Origin: Bryopsis sp. KO-2023
Taxonomy: Eukaryota > Chlorophyta > Ulvophyceae > Bryopsidales > Bryopsidaceae
Assembly: GCA_030272585.1 (NCBI GenBank)
Contig: BSYQ01000007.1
Span: 5,336,001 to 5,400,000, forward strand
Direction: 5' to 3'
DNA length: 64,000 nt
Each line of letters opens with the position of its first letter. Positions within the stretch are counted from its first letter, which is position 1. A model generated the notes under the pieces. That model did not search any database. It saw nothing but the letters and a program-made list of their open reading frames with translations, and had not been told where the DNA came from. Shown here in pieces: positions 24,701-36,199 of this stretch. A program made the translations under genes and the position numbers.

Positions 24701-26020
24701 AGACTTAAGCATGGCACCTTCCCCCGTGTTGTTCACAAATCGGACCGATTTCATGGACACATCGGAATCAATGTTGGATAAAGCCCCAGCATTGCTGACA
24801 CCAGCATTTCCAATGAAATCTGCATTGGTGATGGTCAGCGTTGCGTTGTTCTGAAGGGCAACCGCTCCAAACAGCCTCCCGCTGTTCCTCACAAATTTCA
24901 CATCCGTGAAATTTGCCACCACCGCGTCCAACACAGCTGCCCCCACATTGCCTGTCAGGTTTCGGAACTCCACATTCCAAGCGTCCAATGAACAGCCTTC
25001 TCCTACGGCTCGAATCGCTCCTGTCGTTCTCCCAAAATTCCCTGCCAAACCATAATTGTTGTCTTCGAATTTCGAGTGGGAAAGTTCGACCTGTCCTCCG
25101 CAGTTTTGAAAAAAAACTGGGGAAAAAGATTTGGACGCTGTCGTTGCTTGCCAGCAATCCTTGATGTGTAGATTGGAAAGCGTCACATCGCCAGATCTGA
25201 AGCAAACATGGTAAGGCCTTCAAGACTAAACACCAACCTTCAGTACACAGTGACTTGATTGATCGCAAAATCGAGGGGGCACTGTGCATTGCATGCAAAA
25301 AAGGTTCGACCCCTCCCAAACCCTTCAGGACAAAAAAAAACAACCCCAAAACAATAATACAAAACACTGGAAATAGAACAATAACAGTGTACAGATTAGG
25401 GACACAGCCCCTGGCATCAGGGAAAGATGTGACTTGCTCAGCTTCTAGCTACCTGACGACAAAGAGGCCTTTATCCCCTGGGCATGTCAAGACAGCCTTT
25501 TTCTTCACTTCCACATTCTTTTTGAAGTCCGGGGAGAACGCAGCAATAGTAATGGGCTTTGTGATGAGGGTTGTGTTTTTCGGAATCAAAGGCTCCTCCA
25601 TATCCAACAGCAAAATGTCGCCAGACTCCAAGCAATCCACCACGAATTGAAGATCTCTCCCAGCATCGACCCATGATTTCTCCCTCAAAACGAAAGTCTC
25701 AACATCAACAGTTTTATCTTTCTTCTGTAACGGTGTTGGGCATCGCACTGCTGCAACAATTACCGTGTGTCAAAATGAATCTTGATGCCCAAGCACAGGT
25801 GATCTGGGGGGGGGGGGGGGTGATCGTACAACTGGGACATTCACTTGTGTGTTAAACAGCTCAATGTCTGAAACATGAGTGTCGGTTAACAAAAGTATGC
25901 GAGGGAAGTCCCCGATTTTCCGATGTGCGTTTCTCATTTCTTACCGTCGCCCTGTGCGTAAATCACATCCACAGCATGCAGAAACAGGGCCACCCCACAG
26001 AATAATCGACTGAATCGCAT
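18778..26020 (-). CDS. Large surface protein A: signal peptide, Pmp-like beta-helix, Cys-rich module, multi-TM domain
   Basis: Exon 1 (26020-25945) encodes a signal peptide (MRFSRLFCGVALFLHAVDVI) and ends in phase 1. The next exon encodes a conserved N-terminal domain (QFVVDCLESGDILLLDMEEP). About 4 kb follow of Asn/Gly-rich repeats with the F-x-x-N and GGA(I/V) pattern of chlamydial Pmp and other right-handed beta-helix proteins, for example NFASPDGGGVMHAF and NTAREHGGGVRCTD. One exon of over 1.5 kb (down to 23534) carries much of it. Near 21.0 kb a Cys-rich module (CRDCAPGTFS, GCC2/GCC3-like) follows, then CNSCQPGYG near 20.4 kb. The C-terminus holds several TM helices and a PYKKDKYFWEAGAF motif, as in TRP-like/GPCR-like ends of protist proteins. 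It ends in TGA at 18778. It is the paralogue of the gene at 26911-34128. A cell-surface adhesion or receptor role is inferred, not shown. Confidence 0.75.
22898..22936. repeat. AAT/AT microsatellite
   Basis: AAT units pass into AT units inside an intron of surface-protein gene A. Confidence 0.85.
23341..23362. repeat. 22-bp G (C on coding strand) homopolymer in a splice-acceptor tract
   Basis: The run lies in the intron 23321-23533 of surface-protein gene A. On the coding strand it is 22 C, ending 20 nt before the acceptor CAG at 23323-23321. The flanking exons join in phase 0 across it. It therefore serves as, or replaces, the polypyrimidine tract. Confidence 0.85.
25806..25820. repeat. 15-bp G homopolymer in intron 1 of gene A
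   Basis: On the coding strand this is 15 C in intron 1, some 50 nt upstream of the acceptor that begins the N-terminal domain exon. Confidence 0.85.
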
Positions 26021-26910
26021 GTCGACGGTTCGTGCAACCAACAGCGAGAGTCCCGTGTGTAAGAACACTTCCCCTTTCCCTCAGGGATGTGGTTGCGGCG
26101 GTGGTGTAGGGTGGGCGCCGCCGCCAGCTATCACTCGACTTCCTAGTATCGTGTGTTGGACAAGATTCAGCATTCGGAAAAAAGTGTGAGGCTCCACACC
26201 TGATCTGACATCACAGATCTCAGCATTCAGTGAAAATTGAGGCCAGCGCAGTCGGTTTTCTTGGGACGCAACCCCGAGTAGAGTTTTCTTTTCCGTGACG
26301 GCGGACTCCAATTGTCCAAGGAATCGATAGGACACTCATCGAAACCCCTCGACAAGAAGGTGCTGGAGTTGTGCAATTCCAGCACAAGAGAATCAACAAG
26401 AGCGCGCGTCCCACGAACGTATGCGCGCGCGCCAGATGGCGGAAATATCTAAGGTGAATCTCGCCGAGAAGCACCAACAGCTAGATTTCTTAAATCGATC
26501 TTACCGGGATGAAATCCAAAGCCCAGGTCTCGATGGTGAGAGTTCGTTTGCTCGACGGAGGAGGGGTGGCGGGAGCAGTACGTGTCGCGCCTCTGTCCAG
26601 TGGTGGTTGGGAACGCCATTACGTGATCCAGATATTTGAAGACTGAATCGATGATCACGTGTGCGGATCTTTCCGAATCTCCTTGGTTTCGGAAAGCAGC
26701 CTGGCGGCAACAAAATATGCTGATGAGCTGGCCAGATCAGCTATACAGATCAGATATCAGATAGATATACATGTTTTGAGAAACATATTTGCCTATCAGA
26801 CAATTTAATAATTCTCCATTCTGCTGAATCTACACCCAGGAAATAGACCCATCTCCCCCATCAAAAGCAACCAAATTTATTTTTTCTTGTAGGTTTTGTC
26901 TGGGAGCGTC
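26021..26910. promoter_or_regulatory. Shared 890-bp spacer between divergent paralogues (bidirectional promoter region)
   Basis: The start codons of surface genes A (minus, 26020) and B (plus, 26911) face away from each other across this spacer, so it must hold both promoters and both 5' UTRs. It contains short GATCAG/GATATCAG-type repeats at about 26720-26770 and a CG-rich patch near 26400-26440. I cannot point to a specific TATA or initiator element. Confidence 0.55.
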
Positions 26911-29900
26911 ATGCTGTGGCGATCCATTTTTGTTTTGTCATTGATTGTGAGTGTGGCCTGGTGCCAAAATTCTGCAACAGGTAAGCAGATTCGAATCAGG
27001 TGATGATTAATAAATTGGTTGAAATCTCGACATCTTTCTGAGCAGAAAGTAGGCAACTGTGGAATGTTTTTTATTTGGATCTAATGATGCGATCTATTTT
27101 TACCAATTGGTTTTCCAGTTATGCTCACTGACAAAGAACTCAATTGGTTTTCCAGTTATGCTCACTGACAAAGAACTCGGGGGTGCTATTTTCTTCATTG
27201 TCAAGTAAAGAAGTGGGGGTTTGTTTTATCGCTGTTGATTTTTCCATTTGATTTGGCTGCAGATTGTCCGGATAAAGTTTCGGTCGGGGCCTTGACTGCC
27301 CTGGTTGCAAACGATGAGATTTTGACCGATAGAGGGAACGATATTCAATTGTTGGTGGACTGCCTGGAGGATGGGGAAGTGCTGTTTTTGAATACAACCA
27401 GCATAGTGCAGCCAAAGTCGACTGTTAGACTGGAGAAGGAAGTCACTGTGTCTGGGCTGGATCCCTTGATTGAAAGGCGCATACGCAAAAATGAAAACAA
27501 AAAGGCTGGAGGGGTGCCAGCAGGGAGGACTGGGGCGAGAATTACCTGTCCAAAAAACAAAGAGCTGTTTATCATGAGGTGCGCTATTTTTTTCTGTGGG
27601 GTATTGAACGCTTTTAGGTTTCAAATTTGACCAAATTTTCATTTATTGAGTCTCTCCATGTTTAAAAAACAGAACCAACAAACTACGATTCTCTGGAGGA
27701 AAAAAAATGAACTTATGTGAATTCCCTTTTCTTTGTGACTGTTGTGTTATTCAGCAACAAAGCGAAAATTGCAAATTTGGTCATCCAAGAGTGTGAAGCG
27801 GGGGCAGGTTCTCTGGATTTCGAGAGCAATTTGTATGCAAAAAACATTGTCACCAGTGCCCCGGTGGTCGTCCGAGACTGCAAGGGTCCCAGCGAGGCCG
27901 GAGTTTTCTTTTCCTCCTTTCGAAATAACACCAGCAGTGAGCAGTCTGCATCCATTCTTGTTTCAAAAGACTGCACTCTGGACATCAACCAAGTGGAGTT
28001 CGTTTCTAATACTGGGTTTATCAGTGCCCTTGTTGTGTATGGGGAAGCAAAAATATCACAGGTAGAAAAAAGAACTTCTCCGAACTGCTATTTTGTGTTC
28101 TGTTTTCCCATTTCTCTGTCTGAAGGCATGTGTGCTTTACTCAGCCAAACTGGGACAGATGGCTGATTTCAGTATTTTGGGATTTCCTATCTATTGCAGG
28201 GTTCTTTTTCCCTCAACGGCTTCCTGGAGCCGAAGTCCCTGCTGTCTTTGGTTGGGGGTGCAATCCTGTGCTCAGGGGGCTCATTGACAGTAAAAAAGTC
28301 AAGATTCTCTGAAAACACAGCTAATTCCGGAGGAGCTATTGCTGCCTCCGACTGTGATCTCTTCATCGAAGCATCGATGTTTGTAAATAACACGGCCTCG
28401 CAGTTTGGGGGTGCCGTAGGGGCAGCCGGGGGGCCTTCTAATGTTACCATCGTCTCAACAAATTTCGAGGGTAATGGTTCTCCAGGCGGTGGTGGACTGG
28501 CTTGCTCCGTGGGGTCTCATGTTCGAATCTCGCAGGGTGCATTTACGCAAAACACGGCTAGCAGGGGTGGGGCCATCCTATCATTGGACTGCGAAGCCTC
28601 CAGATCCACTATCACTGTGGACATTGCAATGGCTGGGGAAGACCTGGCAAGCGGAGCTCCAGACTCTCTGTGCGTTGCTGGTAAATCCATGGAATTAGAC
28701 AATGTGACGTTCGTGGAGAATTCTGCTAGTCTGACTGGTGGAGCGCTTCTGATCGAGGAGTATTGGAGTGTGTTTGGGAAGAATTTAGTGTTTGAAAGGA
28801 ACGAGGCTCAGCAGGGTGGGGCTGTCACTATGACCAGGCGTGGGGCAGCCAGATTTCAGGATGTTGATTTTGTGGGCAACTCAGCACAGGCGACTGGGGG
28901 CGGCATTGAAGTGGCTGATGGGATCGTGGAGTTTTCCGATGTTCGCTTCATTGACAATTCCGCCAACGGTGGTGGGGCGATACATGGCCGTGCTGAACTT
29001 GGTTTGGACTTGAACATGACATTCACAGGGGTGGAGTTCCGGGGAAACAGTGCCGGCACCCTATTCGGTGGTGGATTGTTTTTGTCGAGAGGTGGGTTTG
29101 CTGTCTACCTGAGGAACAGCACCTTCGTTGCAAACGAAGGTGCTGCTGGAGGGGGGCTGACGATCAATGGAGTCAGCAGCAACACTCGCTTCCCCATTGT
29201 GATGGAAAATGTGGTGGGGAGGGCAAATTCTGGAACCAGGCTTGGGGGTGGTTTCTTCTTTGGAACCTTCCTGGATGTTAAAATGAAAAACTGCACATTT
29301 ACTGAGAACGTGAGCGGGGCTATTGGGGGGGCTCTATACCTCAGCCAAGTGGACAGCTTAGAAGCGATTGATTGCAATTTTGTGAGGAATTCTGGGGAAT
29401 CAGGATCTGGGAGCTTGCTCCAGCTCACGGCAGCAGCACAATCAGCCGGCGCCATTCAGATCGAGCAGGTGAATGACTGTTTTTTTTGTCTTTTTGTTTT
29501 TAATGAAAAGTGTCTTTTCCAACTTTGGCTTTGGCATCCAACTGGGTAGCCCTTTTGATGTTTCTGCTGCGACAGAAGCTGCATATGTCGCAATCACGTT
29601 TTCCCTATTGGTTTTGCAACTGTTCTGGGAGTGCTGATTCATTCCTGGATGCACCTTTTTGTGTTTCTGCAGTCCCAAGTCAACTTGAATGATCTCAAGG
29701 GCCGCATTTTACTGAAGGGCTGTCTATTTGAAGGCAATTCAGCCAGTTCGAGCCACGGAGCCGTGAGCATCAACGATGCAAAAACCGTCCGAGTGGAAAA
29801 TTGTATTTTTCTAGGAAACTCCGCCTCTGTGGTTTCCGCAGCCTTTGCCAATACCGTCAAAGTCGTTCAAAACTCTTCCTTTGTGATGTCTGATTGTGAA

Positions 29901-32900
29901 TTCATCGGCAATCAAGTGTTGGGGTCCATAGGGAGCTCAATTCTTCTGAGTTATCCTGAGAAGTGCAACTGTTTGGAGCATTCCATCGAAAGAACGACGT
30001 TTCGGGAAAATGGATTTCAGCATATACTGAGGATTATATCTTCCCTGGAAGCTGAAGTCCATCTCGATGACCCCAATGCTGATAACACCGGGCCTGGGGG
30101 CGATCGATTCTTCTCGACGCAGTTGTTCGAGGGAAATCAAACAGACGGGGTCGAAAATGCTGTGCTGGGGGAATCTGAGTTTCATTTTTTGATAAGAGAT
30201 GTACAGTTTTTCAACAACACAGGAGGCATTCAAAGCTGGCTGTCGTTTTTCCCGATAAAAATAGAAAACTCCTGGTTTGAGGGGAATGTGGCGAGCGTTC
30301 AAACTAATTTGCTGAGTTTCCAACCGGTGACCGAATACAGGTCCTTGGGTGTGTGCATTCATTTGTCGAACCCTCGAGCTGAAGTCAAAAATTGCACGTT
30401 TGTGGAAAATCGGATCGTAGGAACCGCCAATGGTGGTGCGATTTCTATTGATTCCTCCATCCAAGGGGGGGGATTCATCTGTGATGGGTGCACTTTCAAG
30501 AACAACGGTGCTGCAAATGGAGGTAGGGTGCAAACTGAAACCATCAATTTCTTGTCAGTTTTCTCCTGGCAGTTTTGGCCGACTACTTTTCTTTCATCCC
30601 TCAAAGAATTGATGAGCCGCAGCACCCATACAAAGACATCTTTTGTATTTTTGCTTGCAGGAGCTGTAGCTCTCAGCTTGTTGGAAGAAACAGATGTTCG
30701 ATTTGCCAATACGATATTCGACACCAACCAAGCTTTCAGTGGCTTCGGTGGGGGGCTGTATTCCAGACATTGGTTTGAGAACAACGTCAAATTCGATTGC
30801 TCCAAAAACGGCCTCCAGTCGAACCAATCGGAGCCGGAAAAGAAATGGGTTCCAGTATGGAGACTGTTTGAAGAGGAAGGATCTTGTCCAGGTCTGACAT
30901 GGAGGGACAACAGTGCCTTGGTGTGGGGGGCTGATGCCGGTGGTCCAGCAGAGTTTGTCAGGCTCAACACCACCTTTGTTCCACAGCACAGAAGTCAAAG
31001 CCTGTTACCACCAATACTTGTCCAGCTTGTTGATGGAGCCGGAACCAGCACTGAAAGTGAGCGCATTGATTCTGTTCCATTCTACAGCATGTGTTGTGTG
31101 GAGGTCAAAGGCCCTCCTGTACCGGGTGTCCATGGAGTATTGGCAGAGTTTTTAGGCCACTTTTATTTGAATGTTTGTGGAACAAATGGGGGGGATTTTA
31201 CTGAGATGATTCTAATGATGATGAATTGATTTTAGGCTCCGAATTCCTGGATGTCCTGCAGAAAGAAAATTTGGATTGTATTGTTGCAGCTCATTTTTGG
31301 TTCATGTTGCACCAGATTCACTGCAGACAATTGTGGAGAGTTTTGTCCTTTTGGACCCCAGTGTTCAAAATGATACGGCCGACGGCTTTTCATTCAGGCC
31401 ACTTGTTCGGGTTTCTGTGGTGAATGGCACTGGATCCGTGAATGGCCAGATATTCAGCCGGATGAACGAAAAGTCAGAGTTGGTTCTCTCTGGTGTTGAG
31501 GTGTCTGCCCCCGTTACTGGAAAGCCTGGTGAGTTTTTCAACGGAGAGCTGCGTACATACTACTGCAAACACAACAGGGGCCAGACATAGTTTGAATCCT
31601 GATGGGTGCTGATATCCCTGTGAAGTTTGCCATACGTGGTGGAGTTGGCTGTGAGGATTTTTTGGGGCAATGAGGTTGGCTCTTTTTTTGACAGTGAATG
31701 TGACGCTCCAAATTGATGCTCAAATATCCGAGGACTCTGCTTCATTCTTCAGGGAACTCTCCCCCGATGGAGTTTTTGAAGTGAAACCTGCAACGCTGGT
31801 GGTTGAGGTGCGAACTGATCGTCTGGCAAAAAGAAAGCAGCAAAAAGCCCTTGCAACCACTGATATTTTACATTCAGGAACAAAAAAAGTTACACTTTTT
31901 TTAGCATTGAGAATACATTTGACATCCCCCCCCCCTGACAGGTGGAAAAAATAGAAAAATAAGAATTGACCAAAGGCTACATCCTTCTCGGGGAAATCGC
32001 ACAGATTGTTCGATTGCCTCCTCCGACTGTTTCAGTTGTTCCTATTGTGTGGTACAGGTTGAGGGTTGCCGAGCGGGTGAGTTGAGTGCTGGTGACACTT
32101 GCAGGGAATGCCAGGCTGGCACTTTCTCTGCACTCGCTGAGCAGAGGTTTTGCAGACCCTGTCAGAAAGGTGGCGTTTGTCGCAACGGAGTGATGGTGCC
32201 TCAGAACGAGTTCTGGATGTTGGATCCTTGGGCACACCATGTGGTGAAATGTAGAACCAAAAAGGCCTGTCAGACAACGGCTTCCGGTGTGAAAAGTGGG
32301 CAAACTCGAGAGGACGCTCTCCTGGAATTTCACCGAGCCAACCCCATTGTGGACATCAAGTACCCCTCCGATAATTTCACAGTTTGCTCACCAGGATATG
32401 AAGGTACATGCCGAACAGGCCAAAACTTCATATCAATTAGTTGCTGTTATTGCCACCAACTTGAAAAACCAGGATGAAAAACTGCCAGCTGGGTGTTTTT
32501 TCTGGTATGGCAGGGTTGCTGTGTGGGAGCTGTTCTGAAGGGTATGGCCGGAGCGGGGTGGAGTGCAAGAAATGTGGCTCCAAGGGGGCTACCGCTGGCC
32601 TCGTTATTTTGACCCATGCGCTTCCATTGATCCTCATTTCACTTCTCACATCGTTGACAATCAGGAAAATGAACAGAGACGAAGGCCCACTGGCTGAAGG
32701 CGGAGAAGCTTTGTCTGTTTCGATCGTACTCACGGTGCGAATGCTTTTTTTTTCTTCTGTTCTGTACTGATTTCACACTCTTTGTTGTGTGCATGAAACA
32801 CTAACCGGTCTCTTGTGGATTTGTTTTCCTTCAGATCGGGGTGAACTATTTTCAAATAATGTCCACTGCTCAATTCCTGGAAGCGGAGTGGCCTTTCTCC

Positions 32901-34128
32901 TTGGATAGACTTTTCGCAGCTCAAGGTATAAGTGTGTGTGGGGTTCTTTGTTTTGAGGGTTTTTTTTATTGTTTCAGTCCCCCAAATCAACAGCATCGAT
33001 GTTATCTGCTTTTAGACTGCTAGTCTTATTCCTGTGTGTGGTATGCTGTTTTGCCCAGGGGCTGTCGGTAGCGTTGGATTGGATAGCTTTGCCAACATGG
33101 AATGCTTGATGGACAGAAGCAATGTGCCCCCCTCCCTGCAGCGAGTGATTATTGAATCCTTATTTCCGTTCATCGTTGCGCTGGTGGCATCTTTCTTGTG
33201 GCAATTCGTTGCTTTTGCCAAGAACATCCCGTGGCAGCGGTTGAAAATATACATGCTGATCACCACTTTTTACGTTCTGACCCAACTCTACACTTCGGCC
33301 AACACCGCCATCCTTTCCCTCTTCAGCTGTTTTGACTTGTCGACGAGTTCTGAGCTGGCCACTGTCCAGGGCAAATTCTGGACGGAAGACAGCAGCATCC
33401 AATGTTACACAGGCAAACATCTAGCAGCCGTGATTCTAGTTGGGATAACAGGGATGATCCTGGTGTCCTTCGGGGTGCCCATTTTGGTGGTGGCATTTCT
33501 GTGGGTAAACAAGGCTGATCTGTTTTCTAAAGAACATGGCCAGAAGTATGGATTCTTGTACTTGCCATACAAGCCGAGGTCCTATTTCTGGACAGGGGTG
33601 ATCACAGCTCGGAAGTGCTTCGTTGTTATTGTGGTGGTGTTCACTGGGGGTTTGGGTCCTCAGTTGCAAACTCAGCTGTTTGGTTTTGTGCTGTTCTTGG
33701 CTCTCCTTCTGCAATTGGCGATTCAACCATTCCAGTCCCGAAGGCACAACCTGGTGGAAACTGCCTCCTTGGTGATATCTTGGGCGACGCTGTTCATTGG
33801 AATGTACATTTTTGGTGGGGAAGGTCGAGTGGTGAGAGTGTCCTCCGACATAAGGGATGTTCTGACATTGATCGTATTGATCACCAATGTTGCACTGTCG
33901 CTTTGGTTCGTTGTGGAGTTGGGGCTTGGCGCCAAAGAGGCTGCAGATAAAAAAGAACTACCACAAAAATTAAAGACAGCCTGGAGCAACTGGAAGAAAA
34001 AAAAGAACAGGAGTGGAGCTCGGAAACAAAATAGCGCTGGTGAGGATCAGGCAGATGGGAAAAAATCGTGGAATTGGAAGAGGTTATTTAAAGGCAGTAA
34101 AGACAAGTCAGTGCCATCATCCTCCTAG
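26911..34128 (+). CDS. Large surface protein B: signal peptide, Pmp-like beta-helix, Cys-rich module, eight-TM domain
   Basis: Exon 1 (26911-26980) encodes a signal peptide (MLWRSIFVLSLIVSVAWCQN) and ends in phase 1, as in gene A. Exon 2 (27263-27578) carries the same N-terminal domain (QLLVDCLEDGEVLFLNTT). Beta-helix repeats run from about 27.75 to 30.9 kb, with the longest exon at about 28.2-29.5 kb (NTANSGGAIAASD, NEAQQGGAVTMTR, NSANGGGAIHGRA). Cys-rich segments follow at 32.05-32.56 kb (CRECQAGTFSALAEQRFCRPC, CGSCSEGYGRSG). The membrane domain starts near 32.6 kb and fills the last exon (33.06-34.13 kb), with about eight helices and the motif YLPYKPRSYFWTGVITARK. A Lys-rich cytosolic tail ends in TAG. 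NxT/S sites are frequent in the ectodomain. Function is inferred as surface recognition, adhesion or sensing; the fold and order match uncharacterised proteins of many protists. Confidence 0.78.
27104..27177. repeat. 37-bp tandem duplication in intron 1 of gene B
   Basis: Two exact head-to-tail copies start at 27104 and 27141. Each contains TTTTCCAG, a good splice-acceptor sequence. The acceptor inferred to be used is further on at 27261-27262. Confidence 0.92.
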
Positions 34129-36199
34129 GAGTGTCTTTGTTTTGAGCTCCGTGTGTTTTCTTGTACTTTTTGAAAGGGAGTTTCGTTTGGAATTATGGGT
34201 CGGTACTTGGTTTCATCATTTGTCAGTGTTGGCAAATTGAAGGCAGCCTTCAATTGTGGTTTTTCTTCCTCTCTTGTCATTCGTCGTGGTGTTTTTTTTT
34301 TTTGTGGGGGGGGGGGTGGGGCCTTTCCCAAGGGGCTGGTGTATTCTGTTGTAAAATCCTTTTTGCTTAATCCAACCCTCACAGAATCAAGGGTTGTGTC
34401 TGTCTCAATACTCGGGACTCTTTCTTTTTTTCTTCCTTTCATCAACCTTGTGAAAGACGTTCCCAAAATCCAGTGTTCTTTTCATGTTTGGACATAAGCC
34501 CACACTGGAATCGTGTGGTGATTCATTTCCTGGTGAAGTGGATGCAGGAGATGCTCGCAATAGCTATCGAAATAAATAAAATGAATCAATCAATCGAGTG
34601 CGAAGGGGTTTCAAGGTTCTGCGGTTTCCTCGAAACACAAAGCATGAGAATTTTTCATGTATGCGGAATGAGAGGACTTGTAGAGTTCAACGATTGGATG
34701 GCCCCATCCTTCACAGCGCTATTTTCTGTAAATGCATCCCACAGATCAAAAAATTCTCCCCCACCAACTGAGGAAGAAGTATCCTCGAAATTGTTGAGAC
34801 GATAATAACATTGCAATTTTAGGAATTTTTTCAAAAGTCCAGTCACAGAGTATGAGTTGGAGGACAAACTAAAAGGAATGGTGTGGACTGCAACGAGGGG
34901 TTCGCTTAACCCCATGGTTGGGCGGCTAAAAACTTGAGAGTTTCACCTCTATTTAAATAGGAAAGGGTTCAACCTCTCAGGAATTTAATTCCCTCTGCAA
35001 ACATGATTGCTTGTTGGATCAGCGACTCCAACAAATCCTACAAATCCTGGGCCCACAAAATCAGGTGTAGTCATAGGCGCAACCAGGGGGGGGCCTGGGG
35101 GGGCCTGGCCCCCCCTAGAAATTTTCGGGCCCCCCCAAGAAAGTCAAGGAAAAAGGGAAAAAAAAGGAACTTTCTCCTGAACCAACTGTTTCTTACCCTA
35201 AAAAAAAATTGGGCCCCCCCCCAAAAAACTAGTGCCCCCCCCAAAAAGATTTGTGCCCCCCCTTCCATGAACTCCTGGTTGCGCCTATGGGTGTAGTGGA
35301 AACGTTATTAAATCACAATCCCCACCAAGCCAATTCCCTAATCCACCCTGATCCCCCTAAATCCACTCATTACACTTCCTCGCCTTGCACACCCTTACTT
35401 CTGTGCGGCCTTGGGGATGTTTTCTTTCTAGATCCATCCGAGAAATCCACAGTTGCTACGCCTGAATGTACAAAGGAAAAAGTCCTTTTCCACAATAGTC
35501 CCAGCAGGGGGGGAAACTACTGGTTTTTCGGTATGAAAGAAGTTATATCGGTCCAGCGGCGGCCGTTGAAAAAGAAAAAAAAAAGGAAGAGGTAAAAAAG
35601 AAAGGTTGAAGAAGAAATCCTACCTGTCCGAGAAATTGCTCTTTCTATTTTGGATGGCGATAATCAAAACAAAATAAAGTTGGAGGCATGCTCATCAAGT
35701 TACATTTTGGTTGGAGCGCGTGCGTGTGTGTGTTTGGAGGGTTGGGTTTTAAGGGGGCACTTGATACAAGAATGCCCTTTTTTTTGGCATTTCAAATCGG
35801 CGTCGCATGTTTTTCTTTTCAATCATTGGTGCCAAGTGGGTGGGGTTTTCTTCCAAAGCCATTTTACACCAAGGTTTTTTTAGCAGAAGAAAAAAAAAGA
35901 AAAAATGGGAAGGGAAAAAAAACAAAAACAATGCATGATTGAATGTGGATTTTCGTTCTGTATGTGTAAGATGCTTTGAATACTTTTCACAAACTCGTTC
36001 CCATCCCAAGAATGACCCAACTCCATAAAATCCACTTATATTGGCTAATTTGAAACTGAAAACTGAAGGCAAAAGAACGACAGATAAAGAGTTCACCCAT
36101 ACCAGAAACGGCCAAAAAATAATTTTACCCCTCTCAAAGAATCCACAGAAAACCCCCGGTCCTAACTCGAATGTAGTTAGTTGCTGCGTTTGTGCCGTC
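34129..36199. other. Spacer between gene B and the IFT172 relic, holding a hAT-like MITE
   Basis: This spacer is T/G-rich near gene B. The MITE at 35072-35289 is the only recognisable element. Beyond it, up to 36.2 kb, one minus-strand frame is open for long but is low-complexity (Phe/Lys runs) and not credible as coding. Confidence 0.5.
35072..35289. mobile_element. Short hAT-like MITE, 218 bp, with 16-bp perfect terminal inverted repeats
   Basis: Both ends read CATAGGCGCAACCAGG inward (the right end as its complement). The element is flanked by the exact 8-bp direct repeat GGTGTAGT at 35064-35071 and 35290-35297. Inside are G/C homopolymer blocks (GGGGGGGCC and GGCCCCCCC units) that pair with each other, so the element folds into a hairpin. 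The 8-bp duplication points to hAT-type transposition. No transposase is present. Intact TSD and ends suggest a recent insertion. Confidence 0.9.

Noticed and set aside
23540-24860. Plus-strand open frames opposite the beta-helix exons as antisense genes
   Set aside because: They are mirror products of Gly/Asn-rich codons on the minus strand (Pro/Phe/Thr-rich), without start, splice or domain evidence.
18778-34128. Recent transfer of a chlamydial pmp gene
   Set aside because: Both genes are full of introns and carry eukaryotic-type Cys-rich and multi-TM ends, with no autotransporter barrel. The Pmp-like repeat is widespread in protists.
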